The position numbers and the translations under genes were made by a program. Below, one piece after another: positions 1-6,016 of a stretch of DNA of 8,418 nt. Position 1 is the stretch's first letter; each line of letters starts with the position of its first letter. Origin of the DNA: Bdellovibrionales bacterium (lineage in GTDB: Bacteria; Bdellovibrionota; Bdellovibrionia; Bdellovibrionales; UBA1609); contig JAPKGD010000055.1 of assembly GCA_026648125.1 (NCBI GenBank), positions 1-8,418 of the forward strand, given 5' to 3'. The notes beneath the pieces were generated by a model. That model worked only from the letters and a program-made list of their open reading frames with translations, was not told where the DNA came from and did no database searches.

Positions 1-1329
1 AGTAATAATAGTCGGACTCATAGAGCTTAATGGGCGCTTGCCGGGTTCCACAAAATTGCCCGAGCCTTGAATAAGACCAAATTGATTTGGCTCACCTGGA
101 CGAGTAGTGAAATCATCCATTTCATTGTTGAGTGCGATTCCAAATTTCTCAGATACCACTCGAGAACCATAACCTCCATTGAGCGTCACAGTAAATGCAA
201 CTGCGTTCCCGTTCTTGTCCATAATTGAAAAGTGAGTTGTTTCACTGCTTTCCTTAAAATTTTCCTTAAGTGGCTCGAGCTGGCTCGTCTTACTGACTTT
301 GATTGATCGCGCCAGATCATTCAAATATTTGTCTGAAGTCAGAGTCTCAATGGGATTTTTTGTGAAATCAGGATCGCCTAACATTGCCCGCCCACGAAAA
401 GAACGAGACAAAACTTCGCCCAAGAGGTGAAGCTCCTCTACACTAAGAGGTTTACGCTTATTCACCTCGAGCATTTCCACAAGTTTGAGAGAGGTTTTTA
501 TAACCACGCCACCGCTGGAGGGTGGGGGCATCAGATAGATTTGATAATCGGCAAATTTCGTCTCAAGTGGTGTCAACCAGCGGACTTTATAACTACTCAG
601 ATCTTTGAGCGACATGACCCCGTCCGTGTCTTTGACAGATTTGACGATGTCCTCAGCAACAGCTCCGGAATAAAACCCTTTTTCTCCATTGTCGCGGAGG
701 AGAACGAGGGCCTTTGCCAGCGCAGATTGTTTCAAAATTTCCCCTGCCCTAAGGGCGGCACCACCTTTACCAGATAAAAATTTCTTGCCAGCTGAATTAA
801 AATTGTTCAATTCATCTTTGGTTTCTTGTGCCCATTCTCCAGAGACTCGAAAGCCCTCCATCGCCATTCTTAAAGGGACTTTAAAGAGTCGTTTCCAGGG
901 TAGTTTCCCATACTTCTGGTGAAGGGCCCAGAGCCCTGCGGGAACGCCCGGAACTCCAACTGCCGCTCCGCCATGAGTGGAGCTGGTTTTGCTACGATCT
1001 TTATAAAAGTGGGGGTCTGTTGCTAAAGGCGCAACTTCACGAAAATCAAGAGCTTGAACTTCTCCACCCATTTTTATCAGGGAAAACCCACCGCCACCGA
1101 GTGCGGCGTAATAGGGGGCTGTTACAGCTAGGGTCAATGCCGCGGAAACAGCCGCGTCGACGACGTTGCCCCCGGCCCCAGATATATCCTGTACGGCCTC
1201 AATGAGAGTTGGCGAGGGTCCAGCCGCCATCATTTGGCTTCCCTGGGTGGGTATCGCTGAAGAGGGGAGGGAATAGCCAAGTACCACTTGAGTGACCAAT
1301 AAAATCAACAGATTCAGCCGTTTATGCAT
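1..1329 (-). CDS. ggt: Gamma-glutamyltransferase, 3' end cut off by the window edge
   Basis: This open frame of 443 codons starts at an ATG (1329) and runs off the left edge without a stop. I translated it from the reverse complement. It matches the periplasmic Ntn-hydrolase Ggt, which cleaves gamma-glutamyl bonds such as that of glutathione. Residues 1-25 form a signal peptide (MHKR, a hydrophobic stretch, then LPSSA). DFRE at 95-98 holds the Arg (R97) that binds the substrate carboxylate, and PPPSSGG lies at 268-274. TTHFS starts at T364, the expected autocleavage site and catalytic nucleophile. T382 and N384, NNEMDDF (401-407, D406) and KRPLSSMSPT (431-440, S435/S436) line up one for one with E. 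coli T409, N411, D433 and S462/S463. E. coli Ggt has about 580 residues, so the C-terminal part of the small subunit is missing here. An AAGGAG ribosome site lies 5 nt before the ATG. It is divergent from trmB. Confidence 0.96.
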   Translation of the reverse strand, partial: MHKRLNLLILLVTQVVLGYSLPSSAIPTQGSQMMAAGPSPTLIEAVQDISGAGGNVVDAAVSAALTLAVTAPYYAALGGGGFSLIKMGGEVQALDFREVAPLATDPHFYKDRSKTSSTHGGAAVGVPGVPAGLWALHQKYGKLPWKRLFKVPLRMAMEGFRVSGEWAQETKDELNNFNSAGKKFLSGKGGAALRAGEILKQSALAKALVLLRDNGEKGFYSGAVAEDIVKSVKDTDGVMSLKDLSSYKVRWLTPLETKFADYQIYLMPPPSSGGVVIKTSLKLVEMLEVNKRKPLSVEELHLLGEVLSRSFRGRAMLGDPDFTKNPIETLTSDKYLNDLARSIKVSKTSQLEPLKENFKESSETTHFSIMDKNGNAVAFTVTLNGGYGSRVVSEKFGIALNNEMDDFTTRPGEPNQFGLIQGSGNFVEPGKRPLSSMSPTIIT

Positions 1330-1334
1330 TCCAG

Positions 1335-1340
1335 CTCCTT
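1335..1340 (-). promoter_or_regulatory. Ribosome binding site of ggt
   Basis: The minus strand reads AAGGAG here, 5 nt before the ATG at 1329. This fixes the ggt start and agrees with the signal peptide beginning there. Confidence 0.8.
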
Positions 1341-1356
1341 GGTTCCAGTTTGCCTA

Positions 1357-1385
1357 TTCATGGACGTCCGCGCCGGTATGGTCAA
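1357..1385 (-). promoter_or_regulatory. Weak candidate promoter for ggt
   Basis: On the minus strand TTGACC (1380-1385) is a good -35 element. Seventeen bases later comes CATGAA (1357-1362), only a poor -10 match. The spacer contains the perfect 8-bp palindrome GGACGTCC (1362-1369), a position where an operator could sit. The placement upstream of the ggt ribosome site is right, but the -10 is weak, so this is a suggestion only. Confidence 0.25.
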
Positions 1386-1405
1386 CCTTTAGGTACGGTG
1401 ATTTC

Positions 1406-1434
1406 TTGCTGAGAAAACATCTATCTGCTAAATA
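1406..1434 (+). promoter_or_regulatory. Candidate trmB promoter, possibly giving a leaderless mRNA
   Basis: TTGCTG (1406-1411), a 17-bp spacer and TAAATA (1429-1434) resemble a sigma70-type promoter. The -10 ends 7 nt before the A of the chosen trmB ATG (1442), so transcription would begin at or next to the start codon. No Shine-Dalgarno sequence is visible before this ATG. The -10 match is only partial. Confidence 0.3.
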
Positions 1435-1441
1435 CCCCCAC

Positions 1442-2137
1442 ATGTCACGCGGCGCACAATTAAGAGTCAGTCGAACCAAATCTATCCCCAAGCCGAATGC
1501 GTACATCCATGCGCTGTATGGGGAATATGGCTCGGTCTGCCTTGATGAGGAGGCTGCGCCTTTAGAGAAGGGCAAGTGGCGTTCTTCTGTTTTCTTAGCT
1601 GATGCTGATCGGCCCTTAGATTTAGAAATTGGGACAGGAAACGGGACGCATTTTTCTCATCGGGCGACTCAGCACCCTGAGCGCTTGCTACTTGGACTTG
1701 AGCTCAAGTACAAGCCGCTCATTCAAACTATACGACGAGCCATTAATGCCGGATGCACAAACGTAAGAGCGGCCCGCTATAATGCCGTTCTCATGCACGA
1801 ACTCTTTGAACAAGAAGAGATCAATGACGTTTTTATTCATTTTCCAGACCCCTGGAGTAAATCTCGCCAGCATAAACACCGTCTCCTCCAAATCGAATTT
1901 CTAAATCGATTGTGGGAAGTCCAACGTCCCCATTCTTATGTAGAATTGAAAACTGATAGTCGCGAGTATTTTGATTGGGCTCTCGATAAAATTGCGCAAA
2001 GCCGGTACACGCTGGCGGCGCACAGCTTTGATCTTCACTCCTCTCAATACGCTGCAAATAATTATAGGACCCAATTTGAAAATATCTTTTTGAGAGAAGG
2101 GCTTCCAATTCATTACGCCCTCCTCAAGAAAGAGTAG
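1442..2137 (+). CDS. trmB: tRNA (guanine-N7-)-methyltransferase TrmB
   Basis: This 231-residue protein should make m7G46 in the variable loop of tRNAs, using S-adenosylmethionine in the cytoplasm. DLEIGTGNG (60-68) is the SAM-binding motif I and GLELK (85-89) the end of the next strand. FPDPWSK (134-140) carries the catalytic-region Asp136. TD (171-172) and TQFE (210-213) match the conserved Asp and T-x-F-E of the family. Family length is about 210-240. The frame is open back to 1292, but that would overlap ggt and add 50 residues unlike TrmB, so I start at ATG 1442. There is no clear ribosome site before it. The usual RHxKRR after DPWxK reads RQHKHR (142-147), so a conserved His and an Arg are replaced. 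The gene is divergent from ggt and ends 12 bp from the converging lipoprotein gene. Confidence 0.93.
   Translation: MSRGAQLRVSRTKSIPKPNAYIHALYGEYGSVCLDEEAAPLEKGKWRSSVFLADADRPLDLEIGTGNGTHFSHRATQHPERLLLGLELKYKPLIQTIRRAINAGCTNVRAARYNAVLMHELFEQEEINDVFIHFPDPWSKSRQHKHRLLQIEFLNRLWEVQRPHSYVELKTDSREYFDWALDKIAQSRYTLAAHSFDLHSSQYAANNYRTQFENIFLREGLPIHYALLKKE
2090..2127. terminator. Imperfect hairpin at the trmB/lipoprotein junction
   Basis: TTGAGAGAAGGGC (2090-2102) can pair with GCCCTCCTCAA (2117-2127), forming about 11 bp with a 2-nt bulge and a 14-nt loop. It lies inside the last codons of trmB, 23-60 nt past the stop of the converging lipoprotein gene, so it could help end that transcript. There is no clean U-tract on either strand, so the termination call is tentative. 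Confidence 0.25.
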
Positions 2138-2149
2138 ATCTGGAATAAA

Positions 2150-3478
2150 CTACTGCGATGCACAGGCGGTTGGAGATTGCCGGTAACTTTCAATTTGTTC
2201 GATGGTGGGAGATGGGCTTTTTGTATATGGGTCAGTCCATCCCGTTAACAAATAGCTTTTCGGTAAAAGATAAATCCATGTTCCGGGAGCGCCTTCGCTC
2301 GCGGAGGGGTGTCCATCGCTATACTGAATAAGTTGAGGTCCAGCGCCATCTTCGAGAACAATCACTCGGCCTATAGGGTAGCCCGGTACAGGCTGGAACT
2401 CGTCACAGTAGACTTTTCTCGAAATGCGAATAGTGAGTTTAATCGATTCACTCGTCTTTAATTGGAATTCAGGCGAAGCCCCTGGTGGGCCAGATATAAT
2501 GACCGGAAGCTTCTGCATATGAAAAGTGCGATTTTGAAAATGGTAGACCTTCGCTTGTATGGGCGTTGTCGGATTTAGTCGAATCCTGATAGGCGCCGAA
2601 GTTGAATTTTTGAGCTCGAAGTGCCCGAGAACCAGCGTTTTGAGTGCTTCCAACGGCAAATCTTTTTTGGATTCGAGATCCACAGGAGTGAACTCACTCT
2701 TGAGGAGCGCAGAGAATTGAGTGGGTTGATGTGGGGCTTTTGAAATGACCCGACAAAATTGGTGGTGAAACGCCGAGATCATCAGATTTCTATTGTGCCT
2801 TGGTTTCGCTAACCCTTGATCAATAGATGCAAAGGTTTGAAATTCTGATTTGGAGGGAAAATTAAGTTGGTGTTGTTCACATACCAAGGAGGATTGTGTT
2901 CCCGCTCTCGTTTGGATGAAATATCGACTCCATTCCGCAAAAGATACCTCTATGGCTCCTGTTTTGATCTCGCTGAGGAATAGGCCATCCTTTTTGATTC
3001 GAACGCCTTGGGCATCATAACTGAAGGAGAGATCAACTTCCTCAAGTGAAAAGAGATGTTGAGATCCATGTTGATTTCGGGCCGCAAACTCGAATCGACA
3101 TTTAAAAATTGCGAAATCAGGCCGCAGCAGCAAATCGACCGGTATAATTTGCCCAAAAGTGAATTCCCGGACCCCCTTGAACCGAGATCGAGAAGTCCAA
3201 TTTACTTGGTCTTTTGCACATTTGCTCAGTATGTCGATTGAGATATCTGAACTCGCCATTTCGGGTTCAAAAACCATTCGGTCCTCAAGTTGAAGTTGGA
3301 CTGACTTTTTGGACTGGAGATCCGCCCAGGTGGAATCTCCACCTGAGGCGCTTACTATCCGAGGTGGGCTTATCTTAAAAGAATCTGAACTTTGGCGTAA
3401 GTCCGGGCCGCAGGACGGGAGTCCGAATATGGCGACGATTAAAAAAATTGCATAGTGGATGGACGGATTTATTTTCAT
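2150..3478 (-). CDS. Large exported lipoprotein of unknown function
   Basis: I do not recognise this 442-residue protein. It opens with a lipoprotein signal peptide: MKIN, a hydrophobic core at 9-19, and lipobox L-P-S-C with the lipidated Cys at 23. Pro at the -2 position is uncommon. The residue after Cys is Gly, not Asp, so an outer-membrane destination is more likely, though that is inference. The mature chain has no membrane segment. It reads as alternating polar and hydrophobic stretches, suggesting a beta-rich fold. Six cysteines besides C23 (87, 127, 200, 242, 358, 439) are an even number, compatible with three disulfides in the periplasm or outside. The start is well supported by AGGAGG 5 nt before the ATG. 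It stands alone: tail-to-tail with trmB and divergent from the HiPIP gene. No enzyme motif is visible. Confidence 0.88.
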   Translation of the reverse strand: MKINPSIHYAIFLIVAIFGLPSCGPDLRQSSDSFKISPPRIVSASGGDSTWADLQSKKSVQLQLEDRMVFEPEMASSDISIDILSKCAKDQVNWTSRSRFKGVREFTFGQIIPVDLLLRPDFAIFKCRFEFAARNQHGSQHLFSLEEVDLSFSYDAQGVRIKKDGLFLSEIKTGAIEVSFAEWSRYFIQTRAGTQSSLVCEQHQLNFPSKSEFQTFASIDQGLAKPRHNRNLMISAFHHQFCRVISKAPHQPTQFSALLKSEFTPVDLESKKDLPLEALKTLVLGHFELKNSTSAPIRIRLNPTTPIQAKVYHFQNRTFHMQKLPVIISGPPGASPEFQLKTSESIKLTIRISRKVYCDEFQPVPGYPIGRVIVLEDGAGPQLIQYSDGHPSASEGAPGTWIYLLPKSYLLTGWTDPYTKSPSPTIEQIESYRQSPTACASQ

Positions 3479-3483
3479 TTGAG

Positions 3484-3489
3484 CCTCCT
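3484..3489 (-). promoter_or_regulatory. Strong ribosome binding site of the lipoprotein gene
   Basis: The minus strand reads AGGAGG, a perfect anti-16S match, with 5 nt to the ATG at 3478. It decides the start and supports that this orphan gene is translated. Confidence 0.85.
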
Positions 3490-3501
3490 GGCAGCATGAG
3501 A

Positions 3502-3518
3502 TGGCAACTTAAGTGCCA
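3502..3518. repeat. 17-bp inverted repeat upstream of the lipoprotein gene
   Basis: TGGCAACTTAAGTGCCA has perfect arms TGGCA and TGCCA around a core containing the palindrome ACTTAAGT. It sits 12 bp beyond the lipoprotein ribosome site, in its 5' leader or promoter region. It could be an operator or a small RNA stem. No regulator can be named. Confidence 0.45.
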
Positions 3519-3552
3519 GATTGAATGTGAGAGTTTTTCGTTCAGTTTTCAG

Positions 3553-3580
3553 TTAACTTTCATTGAATGATCCGTATAAT
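3553..3580 (+). promoter_or_regulatory. Promoter for the HiPIP gene
   Basis: A perfect -10 TATAAT (3575-3580) is preceded by TTAACT (3553-3558) with a 16-bp spacer. Transcription would start near 3587, leaving a leader of about 25 nt before the ATG at 3613, which carries the ribosome site. On the other strand the same block can be read as TTGTTT, 17 bp, TATACG, a weaker possible promoter for the lipoprotein gene. Confidence 0.55.
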
Positions 3581-3612
3581 GGCGCCGTTTTAATCAAACA
3601 AAGGGAGCACCC

Positions 3613-4029
3613 ATGAATGTTCAAACAAATCGACGTGGATTTCTTAAGCTATCAGCGCTTTTGCCTTTGGCTGCGGCCTTCGGCGCTCAGGTCTTGACGG
3701 CGGGCCAAAAGGTTTGGGCCGAGGCACTTGCCCTAGTTGATATGACAAAAACCAAGCGGAAAGATCCTGTCAACGAAGCGGCCGTGGGAGTTCTCATAGG
3801 TATGGGTTATGTGGAAAATGCGGAGGCGGCTGAGAAAGCCGGAAAACTCAAGCGGGTGGATAAAGGCCCAATCAAGGCAGCAAATCAGCACTGCGTGACT
3901 TGCGTTCTTATAAAAGACGAATACGTCAATGGCACTAAGCCGGGTGAATGTAAGGTTGCTCCGGGTGTTCTTGTTCACGCCATGGGATATTGCAATACCT
4001 ATAACCCGCATCCCAAAGCAAAAACATAA
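3613..4029 (+). CDS. Tat-exported high-potential iron-sulfur protein (HiPIP)
   Basis: This 138-residue protein is a small soluble periplasmic electron carrier with one [4Fe-4S] cluster cycling between the 3+ and 2+ states. The N-terminus is a Tat signal (R7-R8-G-F-L-K, then a hydrophobic stretch to about 30), with a likely cut after VWA (36), giving a mature protein of about 102 residues. Tat export fits a cofactor inserted before export. The four cluster cysteines are C94, C97, C113 and C127 (C-x2-C-x15-C-x13-C). The last sits in GYC, where HiPIPs usually have GWC. GMGYVENA (63-70) matches the family's conserved Tyr segment. The ribosome site AAGGGAG ends 5 nt before the ATG. In other bacteria HiPIPs link the bc1 complex to a reaction centre, oxidase or other reductase; no partner is encoded here, so the partner is unknown. 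Confidence 0.93.
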   Translation: MNVQTNRRGFLKLSALLPLAAAFGAQVLTAGQKVWAEALALVDMTKTKRKDPVNEAAVGVLIGMGYVENAEAAEKAGKLKRVDKGPIKAANQHCVTCVLIKDEYVNGTKPGECKVAPGVLVHAMGYCNTYNPHPKAKT

Positions 4030-4033
4030 AGAA

Positions 4034-4321
4034 TTACCAGTAGGTGGCATCAATAGTGATGTCACCTTGAACTTGGGTTTGGCAGCTAATGCGCTCATTT
4101 GCTGCCAAACCATACCGATCTCTTAAAAATTGTTCAGTCTCATTCACCGCCGATAGATTCTCAAGCCCCTTGATGATTTGAAGGCGACACTTCCCACACA
4201 CTCCGTCGCCAAAACATGAGCTCGCAACGGGCATTCCAGCATTGAGAAGGGCCGTCATCAAGTTCTCCCCTCGGGAAACGTCGAGTGAGTTTTGATTCTT
4301 AGAGAATGATATTTTAGCCAT
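4034..4321 (-). CDS. [2Fe-2S] ferredoxin
   Basis: This is a 95-residue cytoplasmic one-electron carrier with a single [2Fe-2S] cluster on a beta-grasp fold. The ligands are C36, C42, C45 and C80, spacing C-x5-C-x2-C-x34-C, seen as CFGDGVCGKC and later ISC. The x5 spacing is closer to adrenodoxin-like and related bacterial ferredoxins than to the plant type (x4). The C-terminal GDITIDATYW strand completes the fold. I chose ATG 4321 because MAKISF begins the first strand; an in-frame GTG at 4357 would add 12 residues and overlap the divergent dehydrogenase gene. Neither start has a strong ribosome site, though GGGGA lies near the GTG. Its stop is 4 bp from that of the HiPIP gene. Its reductase and client are not in the window. 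Confidence 0.93.
   Translation of the reverse strand: MAKISFSKNQNSLDVSRGENLMTALLNAGMPVASSCFGDGVCGKCRLQIIKGLENLSAVNETEQFLRDRYGLAANERISCQTQVQGDITIDATYW
4042..4067 (+). terminator. Hairpin after the HiPIP gene, inside the ferredoxin coding end
   Basis: AGGTGGCATCA (4042-4052) pairs with TGATGTCACCT (4057-4067) around the 4-nt loop ATAG. The stem is 11 bp with one G·U pair in plus-strand RNA. It begins 13 nt after the HiPIP stop and is fully inside the last codons of the ferredoxin gene. In minus-strand RNA the G·U becomes a C·A mismatch, so the fold favours the HiPIP transcript. It is followed by TTGAACTT, not a clean U-tract, so it may stabilise the 3' end rather than terminate. Confidence 0.45.
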
Positions 4322-4342
4322 CGTTGAGTATGGTACCGGCCA

Positions 4343-5023
4343 ATGAGCAGTGACCACAAGTCCCCATTTCGAATTGCCGTATTGGGATCAAGTCGAGGAC
4401 TTGGTCGGGCGATTGTTGAGGCTCATTCCCATCGGGAAGGGGTCCAGATCTTAGGTTTTGCCAGAAAACCGGGGCCAGAATTCTCTTCGGTGAAATGGGT
4501 GCAAGCGGATTTTAGCAAAGAGGAAGGTCAGATCAATTGTCTTAATGCTCTATCTGATTTTTCACCCCAGCGGATTATATATGCTGCGGGAGGAGGTCCC
4601 TTTGGACCATTTTCGAGTCGCTCCTGGCGAGATCATCTTTGGAGCTACAATGTAACGCTTCTTTTTCCGGCGAGACTTTGTCACTGGGCCTTGGCTCAAA
4701 GATCGGAAGCTCGCCCCTCGCAAGTCTGTTTGATTGGGTCGAGCGTGGCGGAAGCGCGGCCGGATCAGAATGCCGCAAGTTACGCCTCAAGCAAGCACGG
4801 GCTCATTGGACTTTGGAGCACTTTGAAAGAAGAATCTGACGCCATCGACTGGAGGCTGTATTCTCCCGGTTATATGGATACCGATCTTTTACCTAAAGGC
4901 GCCGTAGTGCGTCAGCAGCCCGTCTGGGACCCTCGTCAGGTGGCCACTGACCTTTTGACTTGGCTTGATTCTGGCCAGCGACATGACCACCGAAGTCTTG
5001 CGATCCATCCTCCTCGCGAATAA
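4343..5023 (+). CDS. Short-chain dehydrogenase/reductase (SDR), probably NADP(H)-dependent
   Basis: This 226-residue classical-type SDR has a Rossmann fold. GSSRGLG (15-21) is the dinucleotide-binding glycine motif, with a Ser where Thr is usual. YAAGGGPFG (80-88) takes the place of NNAG. N103, S133/S134, Y147 and K151 (Y-x3-K in YASSK) form the catalytic tetrad. SPGYMDT (174-180) is the typical cofactor-contacting loop after strand 6. R18 and R41 (FARK, end of strand 2) suggest preference for NADP(H), which is inference. The substrate cannot be told. At 226 residues it is slightly short for the family. The ATG lies 21 bp from the divergent ferredoxin start and has no clear ribosome site. trxB follows after about 34 bp on the same strand, so co-transcription is likely. 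Confidence 0.9.
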   Translation: MSSDHKSPFRIAVLGSSRGLGRAIVEAHSHREGVQILGFARKPGPEFSSVKWVQADFSKEEGQINCLNALSDFSPQRIIYAAGGGPFGPFSSRSWRDHLWSYNVTLLFPARLCHWALAQRSEARPSQVCLIGSSVAEARPDQNAASYASSKHGLIGLWSTLKEESDAIDWRLYSPGYMDTDLLPKGAVVRQQPVWDPRQVATDLLTWLDSGQRHDHRSLAIHPPRE

Positions 5024-5046
5024 ACTCGGCCGGGTCAAAGTTAAAT

Positions 5047-5051
5047 GGGAG
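5047..5051 (+). promoter_or_regulatory. Ribosome binding site deciding the trxB start
   Basis: GGGAG lies 6 nt before GTG 5058, in frame with trxB. The same site is 4 nt before the out-of-frame ATG at 5056. The alternative trxB start GTG 5070 has only GGGCGAG at 3 nt. Confidence 0.5.
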
Positions 5052-5057
5052 CATGAT

Positions 5058-5993
5058 GTGGGCGAGAATGTGGAAAACGTAATTATATTGGGGTCAGGTC
5101 CCGCGGGTCTGACGGCAGCAATTTATTCAGCACGGGCAAATCTAAACCCGTTGATGATTGAAGGTGACGAAGCCGGCGGACAGCTGATGACGACCACCGA
5201 AGTGGAAAACTATCCTGGATTCGCTAAAGGCATTCAGGGCCCTGAATTGATGATGGTGACCCGTGAGCAGGCCGCCCGATTTGGCACTCGATTTATCACT
5301 CGAAATGCAACCAAAGTAGATCTCTCAAAGCGCCCCTTTAAAATTTGGATTGGGGAGCAACTCTATCAAACCCAGACATTAATTATTTCAACTGGTGCGA
5401 GTGCGAAGTATTTGGGCCTTCCGAGTGAAAAGACCTTTTTGGGTCGAGGGGTGTCGGCTTGTGCCACTTGTGATGGTGCGTTTTTCAAAAATCAGCAGGT
5501 TGCAGTGGTTGGTGGTGGGGATACGGCTATGGAAGAAGCCAACTTTCTCACCCGATTTGCCGCCAAAGTTTGGATCATTCACCGACGAGATAGCTTTCGC
5601 GCCTCAAAAATCATGGCCGATCGAGTTCTCAAAAATCCAAAAATTGAAGTCATCTGGAATTCCACGATTGAAGAAGTGATGGGCGAAGGAGTGGTTAAAT
5701 CGATTAAACTTAAGAATCTCCTGACTCAAAAAGAACAAGTTATGCCGATGGATGGTGTTTTTGTGGCCATTGGCCATAAGCCCAATACGGACCTTTTTGC
5801 CGGACAGCTGGAAATGAATGACGTGGGTTATCTTTTGACCAAGGGAAAGACGACGTACACCTCGGTTCCAGGAGTTTTTGCGGCAGGAGACGTTCAGGAT
5901 CCCAATTATCGACAAGCGATCACCGCCGCAGGAACGGGATGTATGGCAGCCATTGATGCTGAGCGATGGCTGGAGGCCAACGGCGGCCATTGA
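5058..5993 (+). CDS. trxB: Thioredoxin reductase (NADPH)
   Basis: This cytoplasmic FAD enzyme passes electrons from NADPH to thioredoxin. From GTG 5058 it has 311 residues; E. coli TrxB has about 320. GSGPAG (12-17) binds FAD, and EAGGQL (38-43) with VENYPGF (49-55) are typical of the family. CATCDGAFF (135-143) holds the redox pair C135/C138. VVGGGDTAMEEA (150-161) binds NADPH, and HRRDSFRA (175-182) carries the Arg pair that reads its 2'-phosphate. AAGDV with YRQAITAAGTG (275-293) closes the FAD site. All key residues are present. The frame is open to ATG 4965, but that would add 31 residues atypical for the family and overlap the SDR gene. GTG 5070, giving MENVIILG (307 residues), is an equally family-like start. 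It sits between the SDR and a response regulator (23 bp gap). No thioredoxin gene is nearby. Confidence 0.95.
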   Translation: MGENVENVIILGSGPAGLTAAIYSARANLNPLMIEGDEAGGQLMTTTEVENYPGFAKGIQGPELMMVTREQAARFGTRFITRNATKVDLSKRPFKIWIGEQLYQTQTLIISTGASAKYLGLPSEKTFLGRGVSACATCDGAFFKNQQVAVVGGGDTAMEEANFLTRFAAKVWIIHRRDSFRASKIMADRVLKNPKIEVIWNSTIEEVMGEGVVKSIKLKNLLTQKEQVMPMDGVFVAIGHKPNTDLFAGQLEMNDVGYLLTKGKTTYTSVPGVFAAGDVQDPNYRQAITAAGTGCMAAIDAERWLEANGGH

Positions 5994-6003
5994 GAAATGA
6001 TAC

Positions 6004-6012
6004 GAGGGGGAG
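6004..6012 (+). promoter_or_regulatory. Ribosome binding site of the response regulator
   Basis: GAGGGGGAG ends 4 nt before ATG 6017 (the GAGG part is 9 nt away). It marks this ATG as the main start over the longer frame from 5966, which would overlap trxB. A second site, AAGGAG (6083-6088), precedes an internal in-frame ATG at 6092. Confidence 0.65.
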
Positions 6013-6016
6013 ACAA

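Noticed and set aside
427..777. 116-aa plus-strand frame antisense to ggt
   Set aside because: The minus strand here encodes an unbroken, motif-complete Ggt; the plus frame is a shadow with no recognisable domain.
1292..1441. 50-codon upstream extension of trmB
   Set aside because: It overlaps the ggt start and promoter region, has no TrmB-like sequence, and the family N-terminus fits ATG 1442.
2133..2154. AGTAG and CTACT palindrome spanning both stop codons of trmB and the lipoprotein gene
   Set aside because: It is only a 5-bp stem with a 12-nt loop; two facing TAG stops make such a match likely by chance.
3733..4113. 126-aa minus-strand frame across HiPIP and the ferredoxin end
   Set aside because: Both real genes here have complete Fe-S ligand sets in other frames; this frame has no domain or ribosome site.
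4965..5057. 31-codon upstream extension of trxB from ATG 4965
   Set aside because: It lies mostly in the SDR coding end and adds residues before the FAD motif that TrxB proteins lack.
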